Assembly: GCF_001294335.1 (NCBI RefSeq)
Contig: NZ_LGKG01000139.1
Coordinates: forward strand, 42,010-106,009
Source of the DNA: Streptomyces chattanoogensis
GTDB lineage: Bacteria; Actinomycetota; Actinomycetes; Streptomycetales; Streptomycetaceae
DNA: 64,000 bases
Direction of reading: 5' to 3'
Position 1 is the first letter of the stretch; each line of letters opens with the position of its first letter. Position numbers and translations under genes: made by a program. This document shows positions 41,799-49,314 of the stretch, piece by piece. Below the pieces are notes generated by a model that was given only the letters and a program-made list of their open reading frames with translations, was not told the DNA's origin and made no database searches.

Positions 41799-43223
41799 AT
41801 GACGGAGCCTGGCCCCAGCACGCCCGGATCCCCGGCCATATCCCCGGCCGGAACCCAGGACCCGCCCGCGATACCCGGGCGGGGCGCGGCACCCACCCCG
41901 TCCGCGGCCCGCCGGCGTCACCGAGGTCACCTCGCGCACCAAGCGGTACCACCCACGGCTCCTGCCCCGGCCGACCCCGCCGCGGGGCGCCGCACCGGCC
42001 TCCTCGTCACCCTCGTCCTCGGCGGCCTCACCGCCCTCGCGCCGCTCTCCATGGACATGTATCTGCCGGCCCTGCCGCAGGTCACCGGCGCCCTGCACAG
42101 CCCGGCCGCCACCGTCCAGCTGACCCTCACCACCTGCCTGGCCGGCATGGCCCTGGGTCAGATGGCCGTCGGCCCGATGAGCGACAAGTGGGGACGCCGC
42201 CGCCCGCTGCTGGCCGGCATGGTGATCTACGTCCTGGCCACCGCCCTGTGCGCCTTCGCCCCGGGCGCCGAACTCCTCATCGCCTTCCGCCTGTTGCAGG
42301 GCCTGGCGGGCGCGGCCGGCATCGTCATCGCCCGGGCCGTGGTACGCGACCTGTACGACGGTGTGGCGATGGCCCGCTTCTTCTCCACGCTGATGCTGGT
42401 CGCCGGCGTCGCCCCGGTGGTGGCGCCGCTGATCGGCGGCCAGATCCTGCGGATCACCGACTGGCGCGGCGTCTTCGCCGTCCTGACCGTCGTCGGCGTC
42501 CTGCTCACCCTCCTGGTGTGGCGCGCACTGCCCGAGTCCCTGCCGCCCGCCCGGCGCCACTCCGGCGGCCTCGGCCAGACCGTGCGCACCATGGGCGGGC
42601 TGCTCGCCGACCGCGTCTTCTCCGGTTACCTCCTGGCCGGCGCCTTCGCCTTCACCGCGATGTTCGCCTACATCTCCGCCTCGCCGTTCGTCGTCCAGGA
42701 GATCTACGGCGCCTCCCCGCAGGTCTTCGGCCTGCTCTTCGGCGTCAACTCCGTCGGGCTGGTGCTGGTCGGCCAGATCAACGGCAAGGTGCTGGTCGGC
42801 CGGGTCGGCCTGGACAAGGTGCTGGGCACCGGTCTGGCGCTGATGACCGTCGCCGCGGCGGGCCTGCTGCTGATGTCGTCGGGGGCGTTCGACACGGTGG
42901 GGCTGGCGCCGGTGGCCGTCGGGCTCTTCGTGATGATGGCCGCGATGGGCCTGGTCGCGCCGAGCACCAACGCCCTGGCCATGCAGCGCACCCCGCACGC
43001 CGCAGGCTCCGCCTCGGCCCTGATGGGCACCTCGACGTTCCTCCTCGGCTCCGTCGCGTCCCCGCTCGTGGGCATCGCGGGCGAGCGGACCGCCGTACCG
43101 ATGGCCCTGGTGCAGCTTTCGTGCACCGTTTTGGCGCTGGTGTGCTTCCTGGTGCTGTGCCGCCCGTGGCAGCGTAGGGGGGAGAGCATCGGCGGCACGG
43201 CGGGCGAGAGGAACAGGCTCTGA
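41799..43223 (+). CDS. Bcr/CflA-type MFS drug efflux transporter
   Basis: 474 residues, twelve membrane segments after a long Pro/Ala-rich cytosolic start. ALAPLSMDMYLPALPQVTGA is the hallmark of Bcr/CflA DHA1 exporters (acidic residue in TM1), GPMSDKWGRRRPLLAGM is the MFS loop 2-3 signature, and RFFSTLMLVAGVAPVVAPLIGG covers the TM5 antiporter motif. The start is the ATG 6 nt after GGAG (TGGAGACGCTC). Substrates in relatives include bicyclomycin, sulfonamides and chloramphenicol. Its stop overlaps the serine hydrolase start as CTGA. Confidence 0.92.
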   Translation: MTEPGPSTPGSPAISPAGTQDPPAIPGRGAAPTPSAARRRHRGHLAHQAVPPTAPAPADPAAGRRTGLLVTLVLGGLTALAPLSMDMYLPALPQVTGALHSPAATVQLTLTTCLAGMALGQMAVGPMSDKWGRRRPLLAGMVIYVLATALCAFAPGAELLIAFRLLQGLAGAAGIVIARAVVRDLYDGVAMARFFSTLMLVAGVAPVVAPLIGGQILRITDWRGVFAVLTVVGVLLTLLVWRALPESLPPARRHSGGLGQTVRTMGGLLADRVFSGYLLAGAFAFTAMFAYISASPFVVQEIYGASPQVFGLLFGVNSVGLVLVGQINGKVLVGRVGLDKVLGTGLALMTVAAAGLLLMSSGAFDTVGLAPVAVGLFVMMAAMGLVAPSTNALAMQRTPHAAGSASALMGTSTFLLGSVASPLVGIAGERTAVPMALVQLSCTVLALVCFLVLCRPWQRRGESIGGTAGERNRL

Positions 43224-44350
43224 ACGCACCGGGACTCAGATACGGCACACCGGCCCAGGCGGGCCTCGACGCCGCCTGGACCGAACGGCTGGTGGACGGT
43301 GTGCGGGCGCTGCCCGAGGGGCGGCGGCCCTGGTGCGCGGGCGCGGTGGTGCTGGCCGGGCGTGGCCCGGTCGTCGCCGCCGAGGCCGCCACGGGCTGGG
43401 CGGTCCGCTACCGCGCGTACGACCCCGAACGCGACCGCGGCCTCGACCTGCCCCGCGACCTGTGGGAGCCGATGCGCATCGGTACGGTCTTCGACCTCGC
43501 CTCGCTCACCAAGCTCTTCACCGCCGTCGTCACCCTGCAGCAGGTGGAGAGGGGCCGGCTGGGCCTCGACGACCAGGTGCACACCCATCTGCCGGACTTC
43601 GCCCCCGGCAGCACCGTCCGCAATCTGCTCACCCACACCTCGGGACTGCGCGCCGAGCTGCCGTTCTACGAGCGCCGGGGGCGCGCCGCGCAGCTGGCGC
43701 TGCTGTGGGCGGAGTCGGCCGCCCCGGCGGGCCCGCCCGGCGGCGCGTACCACTACTCCGACCTCAACCTCATCGCGCTCCAGCTGGTCCTGGAGTCGCT
43801 CACCGGGCGCGGCCTGGACGTGCTGGTACGCGAGGGCATCACCCGGCCGCTCGGTATGGCCAGCACCTCCTACGGGCCGCTGGCGCCGCCGGGTGTGGCG
43901 GCGACGGAGGACCAGCGGCGGCCGTGGGCCAAGGCGGACCGGGGCCTGCTGCGCGGTGTGGTGCACGACGAGAACGCCTGGGCGCTGGGCGGCGTCGCCG
44001 GTCATGCGGGCCTCTTCGCCACCGCCCAGGACCTGGCCGTGCTGTGCCGGGCGCTGCTGGGCGGCGGCGCGTACGGCTCCGCCCGCATCCTTGGGCCCGG
44101 GGCGGTGGCCGCGCTGCTCGATCCGCCCGGCCTCGGGTTCGCCGTGGACCAGCCGTATTTCATGGGCGAGTTGGCGGGGCGGGGCGCGGCCGGGCACACC
44201 GGCTTCACCGGCACCAGCCTGGTTCTCGACCGGGCCACCGACACGTTCCTGGTCCTCCTGGCCAACACCGTCCACCCCCGACGGGGCAACGGCGGCAGCG
44301 CCCCGCGCGCGGCCGCCGCGACCTGCCTGGCGCGTGCCGTGCTGCGCTGA
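43220..44350 (+). CDS. Serine hydrolase (class C beta-lactamase family), CTG start
   Basis: 376 residues. Active-site motifs: FDLASLTKLF (SxxK, Ser95 and Lys98), YHYSDLNLIA (YxN) and AGHTGFTGTS (HTG in place of KTG). This is the beta-lactamase/transpeptidase-like family, mostly esterases and peptidases. Coding signal, and the conserved NAPGLRYGTPAQAGLDAAW segment, extend upstream of the first GTG (43292) to a CTG that overlaps the MFS stop as CTGA, with GAGAGGA 5 nt before. I therefore take CTG as start. Coupling to an efflux gene suggests detoxification, which is inference. Confidence 0.85.
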   Translation: MNAPGLRYGTPAQAGLDAAWTERLVDGVRALPEGRRPWCAGAVVLAGRGPVVAAEAATGWAVRYRAYDPERDRGLDLPRDLWEPMRIGTVFDLASLTKLFTAVVTLQQVERGRLGLDDQVHTHLPDFAPGSTVRNLLTHTSGLRAELPFYERRGRAAQLALLWAESAAPAGPPGGAYHYSDLNLIALQLVLESLTGRGLDVLVREGITRPLGMASTSYGPLAPPGVAATEDQRRPWAKADRGLLRGVVHDENAWALGGVAGHAGLFATAQDLAVLCRALLGGGAYGSARILGPGAVAALLDPPGLGFAVDQPYFMGELAGRGAAGHTGFTGTSLVLDRATDTFLVLLANTVHPRRGNGGSAPRAAAATCLARAVLR

Positions 44351-44420
44351 CCGGACGGGGGCCGGTACCGGGACGGTGGGGCCGGAGTCGGCCGGCCGGC
44401 CGCCCCGTAAACTTGGCCCA

Positions 44421-45371
44421 ATGCACGACGAACTGCGCGCCGCCCTGGCCGGCCTGCTCGACGGTCTGCCGCCCAAGCAGGCCGCGCAGGCCGTCGAGCG
44501 GCTGATCGCCAACTACCGGGGCACCACCCCCACCGACGCCCCGGTCCTGCGCGACCGCGCCGATGTCGCCGCGTACGCCGCCTACCGCATGCCCGCCACC
44601 TTCGAGGCCGTACGGGCCGCGCTGACCGCCTTCGCCGTCCGCGTCCCGGACTGGTCCCCGGCCACCCACATCGACATCGGCGGCGGCACCGGCGCCGCCA
44701 CCTGGGCCGCGGCCGCCACCTGGCAGGGCCACCGCAGCACGGTCCTGGACTGGGCGCAGCCCGCGCTCGACCTGGGCCGCGAACTGGCCGCCGGGGTCCT
44801 GCCGGACACGCAGTGGCAGCGGCAGGTCATCGGGGAGGGCCTGACCGTGCCGGAGGGCACGGACCTGGTCACCGTCTCCTACGTCCTGGGCGAGCTGCGC
44901 CCCGACGCCCGCCGCGCCGTGGTCGAGGCGGCGGCCGCCGCCACCTCCGTCGTCCTGATCGAACCGGGCACCCCCGACGGCTACCTCCGCATCCGCGAGG
45001 CCCGCGACCAGCTCATCGCGGCGGGACTGCGGGTCGTCGCGCCGTGCCCGCACAGCGACACCTGCCCGATCGCCGTCGGCGAGGACTGGTGCCACTTCTC
45101 GGCCCGGGTCAGCCGCTCCTCGCTGCACCGCCAGGTCAAGGGCGGTTCCCTCGCGTACGAGGACGAGAAGTTCAGCTATGTCGCGGCGACCACCCTCGAC
45201 GCACCCGCCGCTCCCTCCCGGATCGTCCGCAAGCCCCAACTCCGCAAGGGCCAGGTGCTGTTGGACCTCTGCACGGCGGAGGAGGGGCTGCGGCGGACCA
45301 CCGTCACCAAGCGGCACGGCGCCGACTACCGTGCCGCCCGGGACGCGTCCTGGGGTGACGACTGGGCCTGA
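44421..45371 (+). CDS. Rsm22-family small ribosomal subunit methyltransferase-like protein
   Basis: 316 residues. HIDIGGGTGAATWAAAAT is the SAM-binding loop, YVLGELRPDARR follows, and the C-terminal half carries CPHSDTCPI and DWCHFSARV, the cysteine motif of the Rsm22/COG5459 family that probably holds an Fe-S cluster or zinc. Rsm22 proteins act on the small ribosomal subunit (the mitochondrial one is needed for its assembly). Short gap after the serine hydrolase gene. Confidence 0.9.
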   Translation: MHDELRAALAGLLDGLPPKQAAQAVERLIANYRGTTPTDAPVLRDRADVAAYAAYRMPATFEAVRAALTAFAVRVPDWSPATHIDIGGGTGAATWAAAATWQGHRSTVLDWAQPALDLGRELAAGVLPDTQWQRQVIGEGLTVPEGTDLVTVSYVLGELRPDARRAVVEAAAAATSVVLIEPGTPDGYLRIREARDQLIAAGLRVVAPCPHSDTCPIAVGEDWCHFSARVSRSSLHRQVKGGSLAYEDEKFSYVAATTLDAPAAPSRIVRKPQLRKGQVLLDLCTAEEGLRRTTVTKRHGADYRAARDASWGDDWA

Positions 45372-45435
45372 CGCGCCGCCGCCACCCCATCCGGCACACC
45401 ACGTGCCGCAACCGGCAACGGCTCCTGCCTCGGGC

Positions 45436-45452
45436 CACCCCGCCGCGGGGTG
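45436..45452. terminator. Short hairpin between convergent genes
   Basis: CACCCCG, CCG, CGGGGTG. It lies between the Rsm22 gene and the convergent DUF6243 gene. Confidence 0.5.
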
Positions 45453-45490
45453 CCGGTGACGGCTGTGCCTGACCGGCCCGTCCGGCCCGC

Positions 45491-45667
45491 TTACCGGGCC
45501 CCTCGCTCCTCCCGTAGTTTCCGCAGCAGCTCGCGCCGCTGCGCCTGCGGATCGGGGCGCCCTCCGGTGGCGTGTCCGCGCTGCCCGCCGCCGCGCAGTG
45601 CGCCGCGGGAGAGCTTGTTGCGGGTACCGCCGACCCCCAGCATGCCGCCTGCGTTTCCCTTGCTCAT
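45491..45667 (-). CDS. DUF6243 small protein (58 residues)
   Basis: Starts MSKGNAGGMLGVGGTRNKLS and ends with a basic helix, DPQAQRRELLRKLREERG; a Gly/Arg-rich hinge (RGGGQRGHATGGRP) lies between. This matches the short Streptomyces family DUF6243. AAGGA precedes the ATG. It is divergent from a TetR gene, and three operator-like palindromes lie in the shared region, so it is likely the main target of that repressor. Function unknown; the basic helix suggests nucleic acid or ribosome binding. Confidence 0.85.
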   Translation of the reverse strand: MSKGNAGGMLGVGGTRNKLSRGALRGGGQRGHATGGRPDPQAQRRELLRKLREERGAR

Positions 45668-45692
45668 GGTCTGTCCTTTCGCCGGCCGTTAG

Positions 45693-45711
45693 GCGAGACG
45701 GTTCGTCTCGC
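45693..45711. promoter_or_regulatory. TetR operator copy 1
   Basis: GCGAGACG, GTT, CGTCTCGC: perfect 8-bp arms. It lies 26-44 bp before the DUF6243 ATG on the minus strand, a promoter-blocking position. Confidence 0.8.
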
Positions 45712-45730
45712 TCGACATCGAGCATGAGGC

Positions 45731-45745
45731 AAGACGCTCCGTCTC
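45731..45745. promoter_or_regulatory. TetR operator copy 2
   Basis: AAGACG, CTC, CGTCTC: 5-bp perfect arms with the same AGACG-N3-CGTCT core as the other two copies, in the middle of the intergenic region. Confidence 0.75.
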
Positions 45746-45758
45746 GTCAAGGGGCATT

Positions 45759-45773
45759 AAGACGATACGTCTC
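45759..45773. promoter_or_regulatory. TetR operator copy 3
   Basis: AAGACG, ATA, CGTCTC. It overlaps the expected -35 region of the tetR gene, whose -10 TAGGCT is at 45789-45794, so it should mediate autorepression. Confidence 0.78.
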
Positions 45774-45800
45774 GCCTTACCCGCCGGATAGGCTTGATCC

Positions 45801-46400
45801 ATGGCCAACAAAGCAGCTCCCGACGCCTCCCGCCGCAGCGAACGTTCCCGCCGCGCGATCTTCGACGCCGCCCTTTCGCTCGTCGGCGAGGTCGGCTACG
45901 ACAAGCTCACGATCGAAGGCATCGCCTCCCGCGCGGGCGTCGGCAAGCAGACGATCTACCGCTGGTGGCCCTCCAAGGCCGCCGTGCTGCTGGACGCCTT
46001 CACCGCCGGCGTCGACGAGTACTCCACGCAGGGCCTGCCGGACACCGGCGACCTGGCCGCGGACCTGAAGTCCGTGCTGCGCGCGACCGCCGACGAGTTC
46101 AACGATCCGGTGTTCCAGGCCCCCTACCGCGCCCTCGCAGCCGCCGGCGCCAACGACGAGGAGCTCTCCCGCACCTTCGTCGCGCGGCTGATGGAACCCG
46201 GCACCCTGGTCTATGTCGAGCGGCTTCGGGCGGCGCAGGAGGCGGGCGAGGTGGCCGCCGGTATCGATGTGCGGGTCGCCGTCGAGATGCTGCTGAGTCC
46301 CTTCTCACAGCGCTGGCTGATGCGCACCGGCGAACTGACCTACGACTACGTCGACACCCTGGTCGACCTGGTGTTGCGCGGTCTGCGGCCACGCGACTGA
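45801..46400 (+). CDS. TetR-family transcriptional regulator
   Basis: 199 residues. Helix-turn-helix: RRAIFDAALSLVGEVGYDKL, TIEGIASRAGVGKQTIYRWW, SKAAVLLDAF. The C-terminal part (LKSVLRATADEFNDPVFQAP onward) is of the TetR_C_11-like group. TAGGCT lies 6 nt before the ATG and no ribosome binding site is seen, so the mRNA is leaderless. Three AGACG-N3-CGTCT palindromes lie between it and the divergent DUF6243 gene, which strongly suggests that it represses both. Confidence 0.93.
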   Translation: MANKAAPDASRRSERSRRAIFDAALSLVGEVGYDKLTIEGIASRAGVGKQTIYRWWPSKAAVLLDAFTAGVDEYSTQGLPDTGDLAADLKSVLRATADEFNDPVFQAPYRALAAAGANDEELSRTFVARLMEPGTLVYVERLRAAQEAGEVAAGIDVRVAVEMLLSPFSQRWLMRTGELTYDYVDTLVDLVLRGLRPRD

Positions 46401-46552
46401 CCGGCCCGGCGAATCGCCTCGATAGTGGCAATTGCCGGGATTCACCCCCCGTTCACCCGTCATTCGTTCACCCCGGATCCGGGCACCGGTCACCCGGGGC
46501 GCAGGATGGTGGCAGCATTGATCCCAGACCACCGCTCGAAGTGAGGGGATAG

Positions 46553-47296
46553 ATGGACCGCAAGAGCAGGTTCTCCCAGTGGCTGCGCCGCCCGAAGAGC
46601 GGATCGGACGGCGGCGATACGGACACGGGATCGACGGCTGCGCGCGGCCGTGAGGACCTGCTGCTGGCGGCGGCCGACGCGGGCTTCCCCGTCGCCCCGG
46701 CGGCGCACCCCTCCGGCTACGGCTGTTCCTGTGAACGCATCGGCTGTCCCACCCCCGGCCGGCATCCCGTCTCCTTCGGCTGGCAGACCGTCGCCACCAC
46801 CGACCGCGACAAGGTCGCCGCCTGGGTCCGTACCCTCCCGCAGGCCAACTTCATCACCGCCACCGGCATCGCCCACGACGTGCTCGACGTCCCGGTCGAG
46901 GCGGGCCGCAGCGCCCTGGGCCGGCTGGAGGCGGCGGGCATCGACGTCGGCCCGGTCAGCCTCAGCGGCGCCGGCTTCGGCGACGGCCGGATGCTGTTCT
47001 TCACCGCCACCCGCGGCACCCCGGACGACGAGGACGAGTGGTGGCCCTGCGAGCTGGACTGCCACCCCGAAACCCTGGACGAACACCCCGGCCTGCGCTG
47101 GCACTGCCGCGGCAGCTACGTCCTCCTGCCCCCCTCGACGCTCCCCGGCGAACAGCCCGCGGTGACCTGGCTGCGCGGTCCCGAGCTGCCGCTGCCCGAC
47201 CCGCTGACCCTGCTGGAGTCGCTCACCGACGCCTGCGCACAGTTCCTCGAGGGCGCACCCGACCACGAGTCGGCGGCCTGGCCGATCGGCCGCTGA
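46553..47296 (+). CDS. PrimPol-like (bifunctional primase/polymerase N-terminal) protein
   Basis: 247 residues. DLLLAAADAGFPVAPAAHPS and CSCERIGCPTPGRHP at 30-70 resemble the zinc-stem and start of archaeo-eukaryotic-type primase/polymerase domains in actinobacteria; FITATGIAHDVLDVPVEAG holds the place of the first catalytic acids, WHCRGSYVLLPPS the later His/Ser region. The usual DxD pair looks degenerate (DVLDVP), so activity is uncertain. It is a free-standing copy without the helicase partner. GGGGATAG lies before the start. Confidence 0.8.
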   Translation: MDRKSRFSQWLRRPKSGSDGGDTDTGSTAARGREDLLLAAADAGFPVAPAAHPSGYGCSCERIGCPTPGRHPVSFGWQTVATTDRDKVAAWVRTLPQANFITATGIAHDVLDVPVEAGRSALGRLEAAGIDVGPVSLSGAGFGDGRMLFFTATRGTPDDEDEWWPCELDCHPETLDEHPGLRWHCRGSYVLLPPSTLPGEQPAVTWLRGPELPLPDPLTLLESLTDACAQFLEGAPDHESAAWPIGR

Positions 47297-47326
47297 GCCT
47301 GCCGCGAACCCCCGGCGTACGGCAAA

Positions 47327-47377
47327 GGGGCCGCCGGACCACCGACGGCCCCGTGCCGGGCGGCTCCCGCCCGGCAC
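47327..47377. terminator. Double hairpin terminator between convergent genes
   Basis: First stem GGGGCCG/CGGCCCC (47327-47333 with 47346-47352), then GTGCCGGGCGG-CTC-CCGCCCGGCAC (47353-47377, 11 bp, 3-nt loop). It lies between the PrimPol-like gene and the end of the iron operon. Confidence 0.8.
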
Positions 47378-47396
47378 CACGGCGGATGACGGCGGG

Positions 47397-48386
47397 CTAC
47401 TTCGCCCTCAGCGACGTCTGCGCAAACACCCGGTAGAGGAAATCGATCTTGCCGCCGGCGCTCTTCGCCGGCACCTTGACCGCCTGCGACGAGATGTTGG
47501 AGATCTCCATCTGGGTGGTCTGCTTCTTCATCGGGCCCTGCACTATCCCCCGCAGCTCCTTCGGCACAGTGATGATCATCCCCGGTGCCACCGTCTTCTG
47601 CTGGTGGTAGTACGTCGCGAAGAACACCAGCGCCCCGCCGTCCTTCGTCCGCAGCGCCACCGGCGGGAACGCGGCCGCGGAGTCCTCGTACTGGATCCGG
47701 GTGCCCGCTCCGTTGGCGTCCCTGAGCCGCTGCGCCCGCCAACGGTCGGTGTCCGGGCCGGGAGCGAAGACATCGCCCTTGCCGCTGCCGAGATAGTCCG
47801 CGTAGGTCTTGCTCAGCTTGCCCGGGTCCACCGTCAGACCGGACCCGCCGCCCACCGGGACCGACTCCGCGAAGCCGTCCTTGATCTCGAGCTCGGGCGC
47901 CTGGTTGTTCGCGAACGTCGCCTGGTACGTCACCCGCCACGGCGCGTCGATGCCGTCCCGGCCGAACACCAGGTACCAGCGGATGAAGTCGCCGTTCTTG
48001 GACCTGATGTTGGTGACCACGTCCGCGAGGAACGACCGCGGCCAGCCCGTCTGCTTCGGAATGGTGAAGTTCGCGTCCTTGAACGTCACCGGCTTGTAGT
48101 TCGGGGAGCCCTGCGGCTGCTCGCCGTGCGCCGCCTTGACCTTCGCCTGGTCGAGGACGAGCATCGGCCCGGCCTCGTACGACGGGTTCAGCTTGGGGTC
48201 GAGCGTGCGGCGGAGCTCGTTGAAGCCGCCGAGGAAATGCTGCAGCGCCTTGCCGGCGTCAGCCTTCGTCACCGCGGGCAGCTTCTCCCGCTCGCCGTGC
48301 ACCGTCATGCACCCGCTCAGTATCAGCATCGCCGCCGCTGCCGACGTCAGTGTTGCGGGCACCCGGAACGGCGACCTGCGTGTCAT
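47397..48386 (-). CDS. Lipoprotein at the end of the efe iron operon
   Basis: 329 residues. The signal RVPATLTSAAAAMLILSGC contains an LSGC lipobox. The mature protein has no motif I know; NFTIPKQTGWPRSFLADVVT and RWYLVFGRDGIDAPWRVTYQ look like a globular NTF2- or SH3-like domain. Its first 128 nt overlap the end of efeU in another frame, so the two are tightly coupled. A role in iron uptake is suggested only by the operon. Confidence 0.82.
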   Translation of the reverse strand: MTRRSPFRVPATLTSAAAAMLILSGCMTVHGEREKLPAVTKADAGKALQHFLGGFNELRRTLDPKLNPSYEAGPMLVLDQAKVKAAHGEQPQGSPNYKPVTFKDANFTIPKQTGWPRSFLADVVTNIRSKNGDFIRWYLVFGRDGIDAPWRVTYQATFANNQAPELEIKDGFAESVPVGGGSGLTVDPGKLSKTYADYLGSGKGDVFAPGPDTDRWRAQRLRDANGAGTRIQYEDSAAAFPPVALRTKDGGALVFFATYYHQQKTVAPGMIITVPKELRGIVQGPMKKQTTQMEISNISSQAVKVPAKSAGGKIDFLYRVFAQTSLRAK

Positions 48387-49251
48387 GGGGCTCGGGCTCC
48401 TTCGGGGCGACCGGGGCGGACTGGGCGGCCGCCGGGGTGGCACGATTCGGCGCCACCCTACCGGGGGAGAGGAAGAACCCGAGCGTGGGGACCAGATACA
48501 GAGCCCACACCGTGACCTGAAGGACGGTCGGGTCCGGCTGGAAGTTGAAGATGCCCTTCAGCAGCGTGCCGTACCAGCTGTCGGCCGGGATCTGCGCGCT
48601 GATGTCGAACGCCTGGGCGCTCAGGCCCGGCAGGATGTCCGCCTCCTGCAGATCGTGGAAGCCGTACGCCAGCACGCCCGCCGCGACGACCACCAGCATC
48701 CCGCCGGTCCAGGTGAAGAACTTTGCCAGGTTGATCCGCACCGCGCCGCGGTAGAACAGCCAGCCCAGCACCACGGCCGTCAGCAGGCCCAGCAGCGCCC
48801 CGATCAGCGGCCGTACGCCGTCGTTGGCGGACTGGGCGGCCGTCCAGACGAACAGCGCGGTCTCCAGGCCCTCCCGGCCCACCGACAGGAAGGCAGTGAC
48901 CACCAGTGCCACGGTGCCCATCTGGAGCGCCGCGTCCAGCTTGCCGTGCAGTTCCTTCTTCAGATGCCGCGCGGTACGCCGCATCCAGAAGACCATCCAC
49001 GTCACCAGGCACACCGCGATGACCGACAGCGAGCCGCCCAGCGCCTCCTGTGCCTGGAACGTCAGCGTCTGCGAACCGAACTGGAGCGCCGCGCCGAACG
49101 CGAACGACAGCACCACGGCGAGCGAGATGCCGATCCAGACCGGCCGCAGCGCCTCCCGCCGGCCCGTCTTGACCAGATAGGCGATGAGGATGCAGACGAC
49201 GAGGCTGGCTTCCAGGCCCTCGCGCAGACCGATCAGGTAGTTGCCGAACAC
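48259..49251 (-). CDS. efeU: Ferrous iron permease EfeU (FTR1 family)
   Basis: 330 residues, about seven membrane segments. The two FTR1 REGLE motifs are clear: GLREGLEASLVVCILIAY at the start and SVGREGLETALFVW in TM4; these bind iron in the pore. The last 50 residues after the final helix (PTLGFFLSPGR) are Pro/Ala-rich and overlap the start of the lipoprotein gene. With efeB and efeO upstream it forms the EfeUOB uptake system. The 63-bp gap before it holds a dispersed GACGTC repeat. Confidence 0.93.
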   Translation of the reverse strand: MFGNYLIGLREGLEASLVVCILIAYLVKTGRREALRPVWIGISLAVVLSFAFGAALQFGSQTLTFQAQEALGGSLSVIAVCLVTWMVFWMRRTARHLKKELHGKLDAALQMGTVALVVTAFLSVGREGLETALFVWTAAQSANDGVRPLIGALLGLLTAVVLGWLFYRGAVRINLAKFFTWTGGMLVVVAAGVLAYGFHDLQEADILPGLSAQAFDISAQIPADSWYGTLLKGIFNFQPDPTVLQVTVWALYLVPTLGFFLSPGRVAPNRATPAAAQSAPVAPKEPEPHDTQVAVPGARNTDVGSGGDADTERVHDGARRAGEAARGDEG

Positions 49252-49278
49252 GCCGGTTCCCTCCCTTTCTTCATGGTG

Positions 49279-49312
49279 ATGACGCCGGACGTGGGACGCC
49301 GGACGTCGGACG
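49279..49312. repeat. GACGTC repeat between efeB and efeU
   Basis: GCCGGACGTGGGACGCC then GGACGTCGGACGTG fill most of the 63-bp gap, with GGACGTGGGACG/CGCCGGACGTC units as elsewhere in the window. It lies immediately before the efeB stop codon. Confidence 0.75.
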
Positions 49313-49314
49313 TG

